Positions 38,495-49,815 are shown, counted from the stretch's first letter. The stretch is 64,000 nt of DNA from Lachancea mirantina (GCA_900074745.1 LT598463.1:656996-720995); one strand, 5' to 3'. Translations and numbers: made by a program. The notes: generated by a model not told the origin, from the sequence alone.

Positions 38495-38916
38495 TATAGT
38501 TAAAATCCTCTAGATCAACTACCCACTGCTGTCCGGCCCTCTTCATTCGAACTCTCCTAGCAGTAGTCCTTGCGTCGACTCAAGTTTTCAACATATATAA
38601 CCTCTATAAATTGATATCATGTTACACGGTTATGATTGCCCTGGACATACTCAGAAGCCCGGAATCGACCGAATCACGAAATACTCATCTAGAGAAAGCC
38701 TTGGAATATTGGTGCGGATGCACTCACCATGATAGCCAATCATGAGGTTCTGAGGACCGTCCATTGTCGGCTCGTTGGAAAATTTGAAAAACCCGTAATA
38801 CGAAGCTTGACATTATATGGGCGGCATTGTGGGCAGGAGCAGCATGGATAGCGGGCTATCGCACTTGCCATCCGAGTGTAGCGTCTCATTAATAGTTTTG
38901 CAGCCAGGGTTAAAGT
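38495..38916. promoter_or_regulatory. MDS3 promoter region, with a tRNA-like fragment
   Basis: This 422-bp spacer holds the MDS3 promoter (ACATATATAA at about 38590). A 17-base stretch at 38655-38671 resembles the 3' part of tRNA-Gly. No whole RNA gene was found. Confidence 0.5.
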
Positions 38917-39606
38917 CTAAAGTACAACCGGAAGCCAAGCCAACCCTGCTAGGATCAGGATTAGAGGATACCGCTCTACGGCATCCTGGGCCCCAGTTAC
39001 GACGAAAGCTGCTTTGCAAGACCATACGGAACAGAGCGCGAACGTGACAAGTCGCAGAAACGTGACAACAAAAGAGCGTGCGCCGGAAATGGGTAGTGGG
39101 CGCGCGACGACCGGATACAGGTATATGCTCAAGACCACACAAAGCACTTGTGGGAAGATACAGTAACCGCAGCCGGAAATGTTGGCAAAAAGCGAGTTTT
39201 GGGCTGCGACGCGTCCTTTCGAGACTTTCAAATGTATACCCATGGCGAGCAAAGCAGCCCACGCGAGCACGAAGATACTGGAAAAAAGGGATTTGCCGCG
39301 TGACAACGCGAGCGCGTACAATATCGAGAAACAAAGCGGCGCCCATAGATCGGCGGAATCCGATGTACTACCACTCAATGTTTCGCCAGTTTCAGTCTGC
39401 ACCGCCGCATTGCCGAACGGGAAATGTGGGTACACAACCTGCTTGAGTCGACTGTTGATCTGCGTTACGTCTCGCTTGAGAGTCGCTGCAATTGACTCGT
39501 CCAAAGTTCCACGGGTATCCTGGCCCAAGCCCACTGCAATACCTCCGGTTTCCAGATCTCTGCTGTCTGCTGCCGCTTCGTAATCGGGCTCAATCAGGTC
39601 TGACAT
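38917..39606 (-). CDS. YIP4: Yip4, Rab-interacting Golgi membrane protein
   Basis: A Yip1-domain membrane protein that binds prenylated Rab GTPases (Ypt family) at Golgi membranes and acts in vesicle traffic. The 229 aa compare with 235 in S. cerevisiae Yip4 (YGL198W). The hydrophilic N-terminus contains LKRDVTQINSRLKQVVYPHFP. DLWAPLCFSILYALALS follows, then about five membrane segments (SSIFVLAWAALLAMGIH, YCIFPQVLCVVLSIYLYPVVA, FVVTFLRLVTFALCSVW, YPLILILAGLAWLPVVL). The first in-frame ATG is 39606. The snoRNA gene snR52 ends only about 64 bp upstream, on the same strand. Confidence 0.92.
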   Translation of the reverse strand: MSDLIEPDYEAAADSRDLETGGIAVGLGQDTRGTLDESIAATLKRDVTQINSRLKQVVYPHFPFGNAAVQTETGETLSGSTSDSADLWAPLCFSILYALALSRGKSLFSSIFVLAWAALLAMGIHLKVSKGRVAAQNSLFANISGCGYCIFPQVLCVVLSIYLYPVVARPLPISGARSFVVTFLRLVTFALCSVWSCKAAFVVTGAQDAVERYPLILILAGLAWLPVVL

Positions 39607-39645
39607 CCGCTGCACTCGTAATGTGTAAGCGTGTGACCAGTCAAG

Positions 39646-39655
39646 TGACAAAAAA
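39646..39655 (-). terminator. Pol III terminator of snR52
   Basis: The + strand run of A at 39650-39655 is TTTTTT on the minus strand, about 15-20 nt after box D. It is a standard Pol III stop and lies about 44 bp before the YIP4 ATG. Confidence 0.7.
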
Positions 39656-39669
39656 GTTATGGCTTTACA

Positions 39670-39765
39670 CTTGTCAGAAGGAAGGCAACAAGTTTTTTAA
39701 TCCTCTATAGAGGGCGTTAACCGTCTATTCAGAGATTGTTCACACATGTTCGTTCATCATGTGGT
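39670..39765 (-). ncRNA. SNR52: snR52, box C/D small nucleolar RNA
   Basis: The minus strand carries box C ATGATGA (39754-39760) and box D CTGA (39674-39677). The two guide segments match snR52 of S. cerevisiae. GTGAACAATC before CTCTGA (box D') is complementary to 25S GGATTGTTCAC (site U2921). GTTGCCTTCCTT before box D pairs, with one mismatch, to 18S AAGGAAGGCAGC (site A420). snR52 directs 2'-O-methylation of these two nucleotides. A 9-bp inverted repeat (TTTACACTT/AAGTGTAAA at 39664-39672 and 39766-39774) flanks the gene and can form the terminal stem. In S. cerevisiae snR52 lies between PMD1 and GLC7, which agrees with its place here between the MDS3-YIP4 pair and GLC7. Confidence 0.95.
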
Positions 39766-39803
39766 AAGTGTAAAGTCGGAATGTTACAGCGCGCGCAGCT
39801 GGC

Positions 39804-39902
39804 GGATTTCGAACCAGCGACGTCACCGCTTTTTCGCGCTGCCCCAACTGGGTCAACGAGGGTAACAAACAAAAATTTTTATGGACTAACAAGTATATAT
39901 AA
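39804..39902 (-). promoter_or_regulatory. External Pol III promoter of snR52 (TATA, A box, B box)
   Basis: On the minus strand a TATATA box (about 39893-39902) is followed by A box TGGGGCAGCGC (39836-39846) and B box GGTTCGAAATCC (39804-39815). The boxes lie in a leader upstream of the snoRNA, as in S. cerevisiae snR52, which has TGGGCTAGCGG and a GTTCGAAAC core. The leader should be cut off during maturation. Confidence 0.85.
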
Positions 39903-40213
39903 ACAGTATAGGTCACACGAGTTTTAAAAGCGGAATCTCACAGCGAGATCAAGTAATACGATGAGTCACATGATAATCATCTGAAAATCACATTCTCGTC
40001 TACAGCGACAAAAAAACGAACGAGCAAGGAAACGTCAAAACAGACAGAGGGAGAGGCAAGAGATCCCAGGAAAAAGTGAGAAATAATAAAAAAATTTTCC
40101 GAAGTTATAGGAGAATAAAAACAAGTGGATAACTTTTTCCTTAGACTCCCTAGGGTTAAAACAGGGAGTTCGCAACCAAAGTAAGCGATAAAAGCAAGGT
40201 TAGGCAGTACAGG

Positions 40214-41772
<1,559 letters not shown>

Positions 41773-43490
41773 CAGGAAATCATTCAATAATTGAAAAATA
41801 AAAACAACGACGAGACAGGCGCTGATAATGTTTTGGTAATGACATATATCGCGTTTTTCCCATCTATGCTTTTGTTTTCAATTCCCAGTCGTTTTTTGTC
41901 TACTTTTTTTTTACTATCGTTATGCGTATCTGGGTCTCACTTTTTGTTGCGTCTCAATATGGAGGTTCTCATTTAAACCCCTTTTCAAATTGTGATTCTC
42001 GAATCCGGGCTCTTATGACAAAAGCACTGCGAGTGCTCTTCCAATGTCAATTCCTATCGCTGGTTAAATTTCGGTGCCCATTTTCGGCCAGTTTCCTCTG
42101 AAATCTTCAAGAGCTCATATTTTAAACCTTTCTCAAAATTTTCATGTGCATTATGTGTGAGGGACAATAGATCGCCCGGCGGGCAAGGGCGGCCGAAGTG
42201 TCATGTTTTTCTTTTCTTTCCTGCTGTTTGCCAATTCATCAAGGGTTGTCTCTCCTCGTCCGTCCATCAACAAGCATGAGACTTGCGCAAAACATACATT
42301 CCCGATATGGTCTACTATGGCATTGCATGATCAATTCTAAAAGCAAGGCGATTACTTGATGGAATTTCAATAAAATGAAAAGATAAGTGGGCATGTATGT
42401 GCCACAACATTGCGTTGCGGTTTTTTAGAAACCGTTTAGTTTGCACGCAACGAAATGGCGGGAAAGACTTAGAGTGACACTTATATGGCATTTGAAGACT
42501 AGTTATTGGAATTCGGCTCGAAATACTAAATTGTTGTACTGGGGACTAGGGACGGCTAGCGGAGAAAAAACGAAAACCCCAGACATCTATACTTTACCGT
42601 GATGACATATAACGGTAGCAGAGCGACTTCAATCTCCCCAAGGTTTGTCGCGAAATACTATCCACCCTACAACATTACCATAACCTTATAAACGTCGTTT
42701 GTATCTGTGTATTTTAGCTTTTAGAATGATTATTACAAATTCAGCGGCCGGGAATGGGAGAAAAAGGAAACTGTCACCAAAGAATACCATGGATACATGT
42801 CAGAGGCGGAACAAGATGCAACATAATGAGAAGACGTAAATGATCCAAGAATAAAGCTCTAATCGCCTTGATTTTTAAACTATACATACTTTAAGCACCA
42901 TTTATGAATCTTAGTCCACGGAATTCTCTAAGCTTGCGAATCTGATGAAAAAGAAGGCATTCGGAATAGTTCTAGGGCAACAGGAGAAGCATTTAAAATC
43001 ACTACCATAAGCTGAACGTGACTATCACAATATTAACCCTCATTTTGAACAGGAGACAATTTAGTTTAATTAGCATTTTAATTTCAGTTATCATTGGAAT
43101 TTCTTAGAAGACAGACAACCTAGAAAGGCTCCAGATTAGGAAGAGTTTCTATAGCTAATGTATATAACTATGATGTTAAATACAGATTTTTCGCGATATT
43201 TACAAAATTTCATTAGAATAGAGAAGAACGGTTTACACATCTAAGTGAAGTATAGGTGGTGTCACAAAATTATTAGATGCATTTTGCAGTGCTATTAATC
43301 AGTAAAAAAGAGTATCCAGTCGTCTATGTTATGGCTTCTGTATGTCTATATATATGTCGTCGTGGTTGATCTCTGTCGAGACTAAGAAATATTAAACAAC
43401 GGAAATTTGGAAAAAGTACGTGTCTCGGTTTTAACAACAAATATTGGCACACAAGAAATCCAAGTTTGGCTTTGATTTGTTATTGAAAGA
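41773..43490. other. 1.7-kb stretch without a recognised gene (GLC7-EMP24)
   Basis: The first 200 bp are T-rich GLC7 3' flank. The rest includes a GC-rich patch at about 42175-42200 and an inverted repeat TACCGT/ACGGTA near 42596-42618. AT-rich sequence leads to the EMP24 promoter. I tested it for ORFs, tRNAs and C/D boxes and found nothing convincing. Confidence 0.5.
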
Positions 43491-44096
43491 ATGAGATTCT
43501 TGAGCTTCACTTTACTGACATCCATCGTTAGCATTTGTGCTGCGCATAATGTTCTACTTCCGCCTCACGGCCGTAGGTGTTTCTTTGAGAAATTAAACAA
43601 GAACGACGAATTGGCCGTTTCTTTCCAATTCGGCGACAGAGCACCAGAGTCCACCGACCAGTTGAAGGGAGATTTTGTTATTTACGGTGCGGAAACAAAT
43701 GCTGTTGTGAAAGCTTTCAGAGACGTGTCTCACGGTGAAGTACGTGTCCAGGCGCCTTACGATGGAAAATTCGAATATTGTTTTTTGAACGAGAATTCGG
43801 GTACTGAAACGAAAGACGTTACTTTCAACATCCAGGGCACGCTTTACGTTGACCTTGATGATCCCAACTCAAACACGCTAGATGGTGCTGTTAGGCACTT
43901 GGCAAGATTGACCAATGAGCTCAAAAACGAACAAAGTTACATTGTCATCAGAGAAAGGACTCACAGAAACACCGCAGAGTCTACCAATGACCGTGTCAAA
44001 TGGTGGTCTATTTTCCAGCTCTCGGTTGTTATCGCAAGCTCTTTGTTCCAAATTTACTATTTGAAGCGGTTCTTCGAAGTTACGTCCTATGTATAA
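43491..44096 (+). CDS. EMP24: Emp24, p24 cargo receptor of COPII vesicles
   Basis: A p24-family membrane protein that cycles between ER and Golgi. With Erv25, Erp1 and Erp2 it loads GPI-anchored proteins into COPII vesicles. The 201 aa match S. cerevisiae Emp24 (YGL200C, 203 aa). The signal peptide (MRFLSFTLLTSIVSICAAHN) comes first, then the GOLD domain with Cys residues at C30 (GRRCFFEK) and YCFLN. A coiled-coil stem follows (RHLARLTNELKNEQSYIVIRERTHRNTAESTNDRV), then one membrane helix (WWSIFQLSVVIASSLFQIYYL). The cytosolic tail KRFFEVTSYV has the FF motif used for ER exit. The start is ATG at 43491. Confidence 0.95.
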   Translation: MRFLSFTLLTSIVSICAAHNVLLPPHGRRCFFEKLNKNDELAVSFQFGDRAPESTDQLKGDFVIYGAETNAVVKAFRDVSHGEVRVQAPYDGKFEYCFLNENSGTETKDVTFNIQGTLYVDLDDPNSNTLDGAVRHLARLTNELKNEQSYIVIRERTHRNTAESTNDRVKWWSIFQLSVVIASSLFQIYYLKRFFEVTSYV

Positions 44097-44259
44097 TTGT
44101 ATATATCGCATGATTAGCTTCTGCAAAAAACTCAATGAATGGTACTCGAATTATCAACCTACAATTAACGTAAGACATTAGTGTCAAGCACAAATCCTGC
44201 AAGCTACAAATATTCTGCTCAGCTTATTTCAAAATGAATGTTGTTTTTTCAAAAAAAGA

Positions 44260-44331
44260 TGCCATTTCCTGGAATCGAACCAGGGTTTCATCGGCCACAA
44301 CGATGTGTACTAGCCACTATACTAAAATGGC
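44260..44331 (-). tRNA. tRNA-His (GTG)
   Basis: The minus strand gives a 72-nt tRNA with acceptor GCCATTT/AAATGGC, D arm TATAGTGGCTAGTA, anticodon GTG in CATCGTTGTGGCCGATG and T arm CCTGGTTCGATTCCAGG. It closely matches S. cerevisiae tRNA-His; the extra 5' G is added after transcription. A run of seven Ts (44251-44257) ends it. It lies at the junction between the YGL200 and YHL023 gene blocks. Confidence 0.98.
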
Positions 44332-44612
44332 CCACAACGGGATTATCGCTGAAGTTCATGAACAATATACGGTTCAATACTTCAATATATTAATCAACCT
44401 TCTACTCTTTGAATACATTATCGTTCTGAAATTTATTAAAGGCCAGTTCCAACAACATCAGCCGCTCAAGTCCAGGTCCTTGAATCTCATTCAGCTCGTG
44501 TGGTTACAGCTACAATTCAACGCAGTGTCAATTTATCGCCTCTATTACTTCTTTTGCCGCGTTTCGAAGGCTGACTGGGCTTCCGAGGAGAAGGTGATAA
44601 ACATATAAGAAA

Positions 44613-47216
44613 ATGTTTCTCAATTTACCAAATCCATGCCTTGTAGGTATCGTGCTGACTATATCAACGTCATCAGGCCCGTTGGTTGTTTACCATTATC
44701 CACCCACGAGTCAATTGAGTCTTAAGAAGCAGCACAAACATCAAAAATTCTTAAAGGATCGAGAACCTCCAAGCACAAATGCTAGACATTCCGTCGTTTC
44801 TCGCAATTCAAGCTTAGGCCACTATTCTCACTCTCGCCAGGCAGAGAATGAAGCAGTCTCAACACACGTTTCCAGTGGCACAGGAAGCGATATTCCGGAT
44901 GATTCTAGCAGCTCCGACAACGATGCAAGCAGCGGATTAAGTGAAAGCGATATTTCTACAGATGAAGCCGATACTTCTTCCAGCTCAAGCTCGTGCCACG
45001 AGGATGAACTTCATCCAAGGCCCACTGGTTTAGAAGACTTCGATTTTGGAGAGAGCGCACAATCTCAAGTAACGCCAAAAAATCCAGCTTTTAATTCCTA
45101 TATGGATGCACACAAGTTATTCGAGTTTCTTAGCAACGACGCGTCAAAACGTAATTCGGTATCTTCAAAGCAGCCTCCATCTAGGACCAGAGGTACATCT
45201 CTCAATTCTGCGACCCAAATTAACGATGAGTTAGTGAGCTCTCTGATAGAGGACCAAACCTTCGAAGAAGGCTTTCAGGATTTGGGGAAAATACAAAATT
45301 TCGACACTGAGTTTTTTGCGGAGATTAGTTGTCCACCCAAAGAGATGTGCAACAGCAGATTCGAGCTCAGTATTGAAAATTTCACTCTTTTGGGGCTGCC
45401 TGTTCACAAGGATGCCGATGGCTCGTGGAGAAAATCTTCAAAGAGAAAAACACATTCTTCCCGTCAGCGAAGCTCGGCCTCTCGTGAACATAATCGGTCT
45501 GAAAGCCAGGATGGTCAAGCGAAATCAAGAGCTGCTCCAAATGAGAGCGGGATTGCTCGAGATTCTAGCCAAACAGATGAATCAATCGAGGAAGGTCGGC
45601 CTGAATCACGCCAATCTAGAAGAGAGTTCAGAGAGCTAGGTAGTTCCATGAATATGTTCCACCTCTGTTTTATGATGGATCCGGAACTAGTGGAATACAA
45701 TGAACGAGTGGAAGATATGTATCACTACGTTGCTAGCCGTCTAGCTCTTTTCTTGAGATATGCACAGTCTAAGAATGACTACGTGAGCCGAGAATGTGCA
45801 CAAATTCTGCGAGAGAAGGATCGTGTCTTAAAATACTCTGAAGTTTACAAAAGTACTCGTGGTTCCAGCAACAAGGCTAAATATCTTTACAAAAACATCT
45901 TAGCCCAATCATCGCTGGCTCGAGCAATCACCAAGTGCTTTAATGCAATTTCCACTAACAAAGTGGTCAATCTGGAGTTGGACGGAGATAGAATGATATC
46001 TTTGCAAATTCCAATAAAGAACGAGTTTTCATCTCTGCCCAATATGAAGATTGATCCTGTACTAAGGGGATCATATTTGACATCAGTCTTAAACAAAACT
46101 TTTCTGGAACGGAGCGCTTCTTTCAGTAGCGATCTAGCTGGCGATCTGAGCCAGATTGACGATAATGACGATCTTTTGGATTATGCTCTTCTTCTTTTAG
46201 ATGAGCCTGCAAGTATAATTCAAAAATTAGAAGATTCCTCATGGGGTGACAGTGTGGCAAGCGTGATTATTACCTCTATTGTGAAACATTTGAAGCCTAC
46301 ATTACCATTAAGATCCTATTACCACCTAGTGGACCAAGTGTTGCAGCGCGGCGGGACAAAAATCGAAGAACAGCGGGAAAATCCTTTTAGGACCAGTGTG
46401 CTGAGATCTTTGGCCCTTCATTTGATGTACTGGAGACATGCTCGTGTAATTATTCCAGTTTCTTCGAAAAACACATACATTGTCTCACCACTCGCTCCAT
46501 TAAACGGGACACGGGTTGATGATTTCTCGAATGCTGGCTTAGACATCGGTTCAACGGCAGAAAAGGCTCTAATATATCAAAATCAAGATATTTTCTCCAG
46601 AAGATTTCCTTCACTGCCTCCGCTGAGTTCATTCTTGAGCTTGATGTCAAGCTCCAAGCCGAGGTCGTTTGGTTTTTTGATACCCTCAAAAGATCATAAG
46701 AGCATTTATCTCAGTGCGCTAACTTGGCTTATTCGTTACGGCTACGTGACACAGCTTCTCACATTCGTTTGCATTAGGGTAGATGTAAGGATCAAAATAG
46801 CTGTGGATGAAGACCTCGAACGTGACGGTATCAAACCCAGAGATTTCGCCCGCGCCAAAAACCTTCTCACTGCAGCAAATGACAACGCAATCTCTACAAA
46901 ACCTTCGGATTCCCCATTCACCTCGACTTCGAATTTGGAAAACATATATCTTGCTGAAGACGAGTTTCTAGATGACTCGGATTTTACAATCATTTTGGAG
47001 CCTATTAGAGCCAATGCGATCGAGAAACGGTGGCTTTACAAATGCGTCGAGGGTCAACCCCCCGAGATCCAAGTATTATTTCATAAAGTACTGAAGTACT
47101 TTAACGGTAAAACGGCGCTTGAAATGGTTCAAATGAGAGAAGGTATTACGAGCCATGACATGAAAAGATTACTTGCCGCACTGGACAAGTACGCTGTTGA
47201 AATAAAGCACTGGTGA
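44613..47216 (+). CDS. NPR3: Npr3, SEACIT/GATOR1 subunit
   Basis: Npr3 (Rmd11) forms SEACIT with Npr2 and Iml1 at the vacuole and inhibits TORC1 when amino acids are scarce; it is also needed for meiosis. The 867 aa are shorter than S. cerevisiae Npr3 (1146), chiefly in Ser-rich linkers. The longin-like start reads LPNPCLVGIVLTISTSSGPLVVYHYPP. An acidic Ser-rich region follows (about residues 85-150). Conserved blocks are EEGFQDLGKIQNFDTEFFAEISCPPKEMCNSRFEL, MNMFHLCFMMDPELVEYNERVEDMYHYVASRLALFLRYAQ and the C-terminal IEKRWLYKCVEGQPPEIQVLFHKVLKYFNGKTALE. The pair NPR3-RIM4 is convergent and matches YHL023C-YHL024W. The start is ATG at 44613. Confidence 0.95.
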   Translation: MFLNLPNPCLVGIVLTISTSSGPLVVYHYPPTSQLSLKKQHKHQKFLKDREPPSTNARHSVVSRNSSLGHYSHSRQAENEAVSTHVSSGTGSDIPDDSSSSDNDASSGLSESDISTDEADTSSSSSSCHEDELHPRPTGLEDFDFGESAQSQVTPKNPAFNSYMDAHKLFEFLSNDASKRNSVSSKQPPSRTRGTSLNSATQINDELVSSLIEDQTFEEGFQDLGKIQNFDTEFFAEISCPPKEMCNSRFELSIENFTLLGLPVHKDADGSWRKSSKRKTHSSRQRSSASREHNRSESQDGQAKSRAAPNESGIARDSSQTDESIEEGRPESRQSRREFRELGSSMNMFHLCFMMDPELVEYNERVEDMYHYVASRLALFLRYAQSKNDYVSRECAQILREKDRVLKYSEVYKSTRGSSNKAKYLYKNILAQSSLARAITKCFNAISTNKVVNLELDGDRMISLQIPIKNEFSSLPNMKIDPVLRGSYLTSVLNKTFLERSASFSSDLAGDLSQIDDNDDLLDYALLLLDEPASIIQKLEDSSWGDSVASVIITSIVKHLKPTLPLRSYYHLVDQVLQRGGTKIEEQRENPFRTSVLRSLALHLMYWRHARVIIPVSSKNTYIVSPLAPLNGTRVDDFSNAGLDIGSTAEKALIYQNQDIFSRRFPSLPPLSSFLSLMSSSKPRSFGFLIPSKDHKSIYLSALTWLIRYGYVTQLLTFVCIRVDVRIKIAVDEDLERDGIKPRDFARAKNLLTAANDNAISTKPSDSPFTSTSNLENIYLAEDEFLDDSDFTIILEPIRANAIEKRWLYKCVEGQPPEIQVLFHKVLKYFNGKTALEMVQMREGITSHDMKRLLAALDKYAVEIKHW

Positions 47217-47427
47217 ACATTTCATTTTAGTGATTAATAGACCCAAGACGGGAAGGATAAGAATAGAGAAAGAAAAAACATTTCAAATTTTTGGTATACA
47301 CGGACCTAATTCAGTTCCAACAAGTAACTAAAGCGGGAAAAAACGATATAAGATCAAAGGCTTGTTGTTGTTTGTTGCCGCCGATTAACGGGGCCTAACA
47401 AAATTAATATTAACAAAAAAAAAAGGA

Positions 47428-49401
47428 TCAATATTCTAAAACTTGTTTTTCAACGCGCTGTTGATCGCCGAAAACAGCAGCTTCAGAAGGGATTTCGGGT
47501 CCAGAAAATGGTGGCGGAACCATGGAAGGGCCCATAGGAGTGCCAATGTGGTTCATAAGGATTGCTTGCATTTCACCGTAATCTATCCCACTTCTGGGTG
47601 TGAAGGGATAGTACATGAAATATGGTTGATTACCCGCTGTTCCTGGTGGTAGTGGTGGTGCTGGTGGTGGTACGGATGATACACCTGCCATAGAATACTC
47701 TAACGGATAATAAAACTGGGGGTAACAGTAAGGATCAAAATTATGGTGGCTGTAGTGATGGCGACGTCTTTTGTAATCGTGATATTTTTTCTTGTAACTC
47801 ATTCCGCCAGCGGAAGAATAATGACGAGAGGTATTTGAATTCGAGGCAAATTCATCTGGGTTACCTGCAGATCCAGAAGAGTTGGAGGTTGCGTCGGTGG
47901 CAAATGAGTGACTATTATTAATTTCTGAATCTTCCGTTTTATTTGTACTGGATGCAATCTCGACGTTTTTGCGAAGCTTCGGATTAACAGGCGGTGTGAA
48001 TGGTTGCAATTCATGGATTGGATAATTTGAGTAATGATTGAGAAAGGAATTCGAAGCGAACGGATTTGAAGTCAAAGATTGGGACTGTTTTCTTTTCCCA
48101 AGATTGATTGGAGGAGGAGCCAAATTCAATCTAGGAGATTGAAACACTGATGGATTGCCATTGAGGTGATGTTGATGCTGTTGTTGCTGTTGTAGTTGCC
48201 GTCTACTAACCTTCCTCAAGTGGTTCCCAATCTCCCGATATTGAACGTGCATAGTCTTGTTCAAGAAAATGGCGTGATTTTCCATTTCGAGTGCAGCAGC
48301 TGCGGCTTCCTCGGAGTTGAATTTGATGAATGCGAAAACGTTGTTGGGCTTTGAGATCAAATTCAAATCAAGAATTTCGCCGTGTCTTGAAAACCGGGCA
48401 TGCAAACTCTGATGAGTGGCGGTGGAACTTAACTGACCGACAAATATGGATTTTTTATCAATGGTAACTGTCTCGTGAGCGGAAACGTTTTGATCTTGGA
48501 GTGACAAATCCAGTAAATCGTCTTCGATACGATTAGGGTCTTTAGAATCCAACTTGTTCATGATATTCAAATGTGAAGGTGCCTCGATGTTTTGGGCCCA
48601 TTCGACAGCCCAGACTCGATCTGATTTCAAAGTGGCAAATGCGCGGATGGCGTCATCCCTATATGCGAATTGAATGAACCATGCAAAACTTTTATCGTGG
48701 GGCACAGTGCCGCGATGTCTAAGAGGGAAACCGTCAGTGGAAGCGACTATTTGTTCCACTTCTCCAAACTTTTCTGCAAGGGCGGCAACGGAATGCGCTG
48801 AAATGACAAGTGGTTCCGATCCAAGGTTAGAGCTGGTCGCCATGGGTGCTAATTCGGACTCAGATTGGTTTCTGAGATACAAGAAGAGCGTACGGTTGAC
48901 GCGCGCGGGTTCGCAACGGATGGTTCTACCGTTCAACAGGGACCCCTGAGCCTGTTGGAGCGCGCTCCGTGCGTCGGCGTCGTTGGTGTACTGGACAAAG
49001 GCGTAGGGTCTGTTTGCCGGGTCGCGTAGCACTTTGACCATCGTGAGAGCGCCGAATTTTTTGAAGCTTTCGGTCACGGAGATGCACAGGTCGTCGTCCG
49101 TGTGGGAGGCAGCGAGACTGGCGACAAAGACGCACGACGAAGGTCTGCCGCGGAACTTGGCTCCAGAGTTGGCTGTGCCGGCTGTGCCGTTGGTGTCTTC
49201 AACATCTGCGTCTTCCACGTCACCGTCGTCGCCGCCGTCGTCAGTCTCGTCCTCGACGTCGGACCCGCTGCAGGAAACCTCCGTGGGCAGGAACTGCGAG
49301 ATGTTGTCGTTGAAGGGCGGCGAGGCGATGTCATCCTTGGCGCGCTCTTTGGCAACCCCGTTTGGCGCGGGTTCTGGTTGCGGCTGTTGCTCTAGCGACA
49401 T
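47428..49401 (-). CDS. RIM4: Rim4, meiotic RNA-binding translational repressor
   Basis: Rim4 is a meiosis-specific RNA-binding protein. It is needed for early meiotic expression and then forms amyloid-like assemblies that repress CLB3 and other mRNAs. The 657-aa protein has an acidic N-terminus (residues about 45-70). RRM1 starts at SSCVFVASLAASHTDDDLCISVTESFKKFGALTMVKVLRDPANRPYAFVQY, a diagnostic Rim4 block. RRM2 lies around residues 185-285, and RRM3 has SIFVGQLSSTATHQSLHARFSRHGEI. The C-terminal third is Gln/Asn/Ser-rich and includes RRQLQQQQQHQHH, as expected for prion-like assembly. I chose ATG 49401 (MSLEQQPQ); the frame is open further upstream but without ATG. A URS1-like site lies 415 bp upstream. 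Confidence 0.93.
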   Translation of the reverse strand: MSLEQQPQPEPAPNGVAKERAKDDIASPPFNDNISQFLPTEVSCSGSDVEDETDDGGDDGDVEDADVEDTNGTAGTANSGAKFRGRPSSCVFVASLAASHTDDDLCISVTESFKKFGALTMVKVLRDPANRPYAFVQYTNDADARSALQQAQGSLLNGRTIRCEPARVNRTLFLYLRNQSESELAPMATSSNLGSEPLVISAHSVAALAEKFGEVEQIVASTDGFPLRHRGTVPHDKSFAWFIQFAYRDDAIRAFATLKSDRVWAVEWAQNIEAPSHLNIMNKLDSKDPNRIEDDLLDLSLQDQNVSAHETVTIDKKSIFVGQLSSTATHQSLHARFSRHGEILDLNLISKPNNVFAFIKFNSEEAAAAALEMENHAIFLNKTMHVQYREIGNHLRKVSRRQLQQQQQHQHHLNGNPSVFQSPRLNLAPPPINLGKRKQSQSLTSNPFASNSFLNHYSNYPIHELQPFTPPVNPKLRKNVEIASSTNKTEDSEINNSHSFATDATSNSSGSAGNPDEFASNSNTSRHYSSAGGMSYKKKYHDYKRRRHHYSHHNFDPYCYPQFYYPLEYSMAGVSSVPPPAPPLPPGTAGNQPYFMYYPFTPRSGIDYGEMQAILMNHIGTPMGPSMVPPPFSGPEIPSEAAVFGDQQRVEKQVLEY

Positions 49402-49815
49402 GAATAGGGCAAGCGGAAGGTCGGAATCGGCAATGCAGGCAGAAAAAAAGATCAAACTTGAATTTTATGAGCCCTGTCTCGAGATGGGGATGTGTGTGCT
49501 CCGAAGTCAATAACTGAGCGAGATGCAATAGGCGGAGCGGAACGGAAGGACGATGGTGATGCGACGGTATATGCAATGGGTATGCAATGGGTATGCAATG
49601 CAGATGTCAGATATGTATCTATATGAAGAGCTATAAAGAAAAAAAAAAAACTCCAAACCACAAAACCCTCCAGCTAAACCTCTCCCCCCAATTCTGATCT
49701 CCAGCTCGAAAACCCTCGCCTTTTATACTTTTTTTTCCCATCCAGGATACCGGCCGCCCACCCCTATGTCATCCCTTGCCCCGGGCTAAGGGCTAAACGC
49801 CAACCCCTGAACCCC

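Noticed and set aside
39965-40103. Centromere from GTCACATG (CDEI-like) and TTTTCCGAA (CDEIII-like)
   Set aside because: The DNA between them is not AT-rich enough for CDEII, the CDEIII match is partial, and the region is the GLC7 leader.
42953-43017. Box C/D snoRNA from CTGATGA and CTGA
   Set aside because: No terminal stem, no recognisable guide to rRNA and an imperfect box C.
44234-44608. 124-codon frame between EMP24 and NPR3
   Set aside because: It runs through tRNA-His on the opposite strand and has no homolog.
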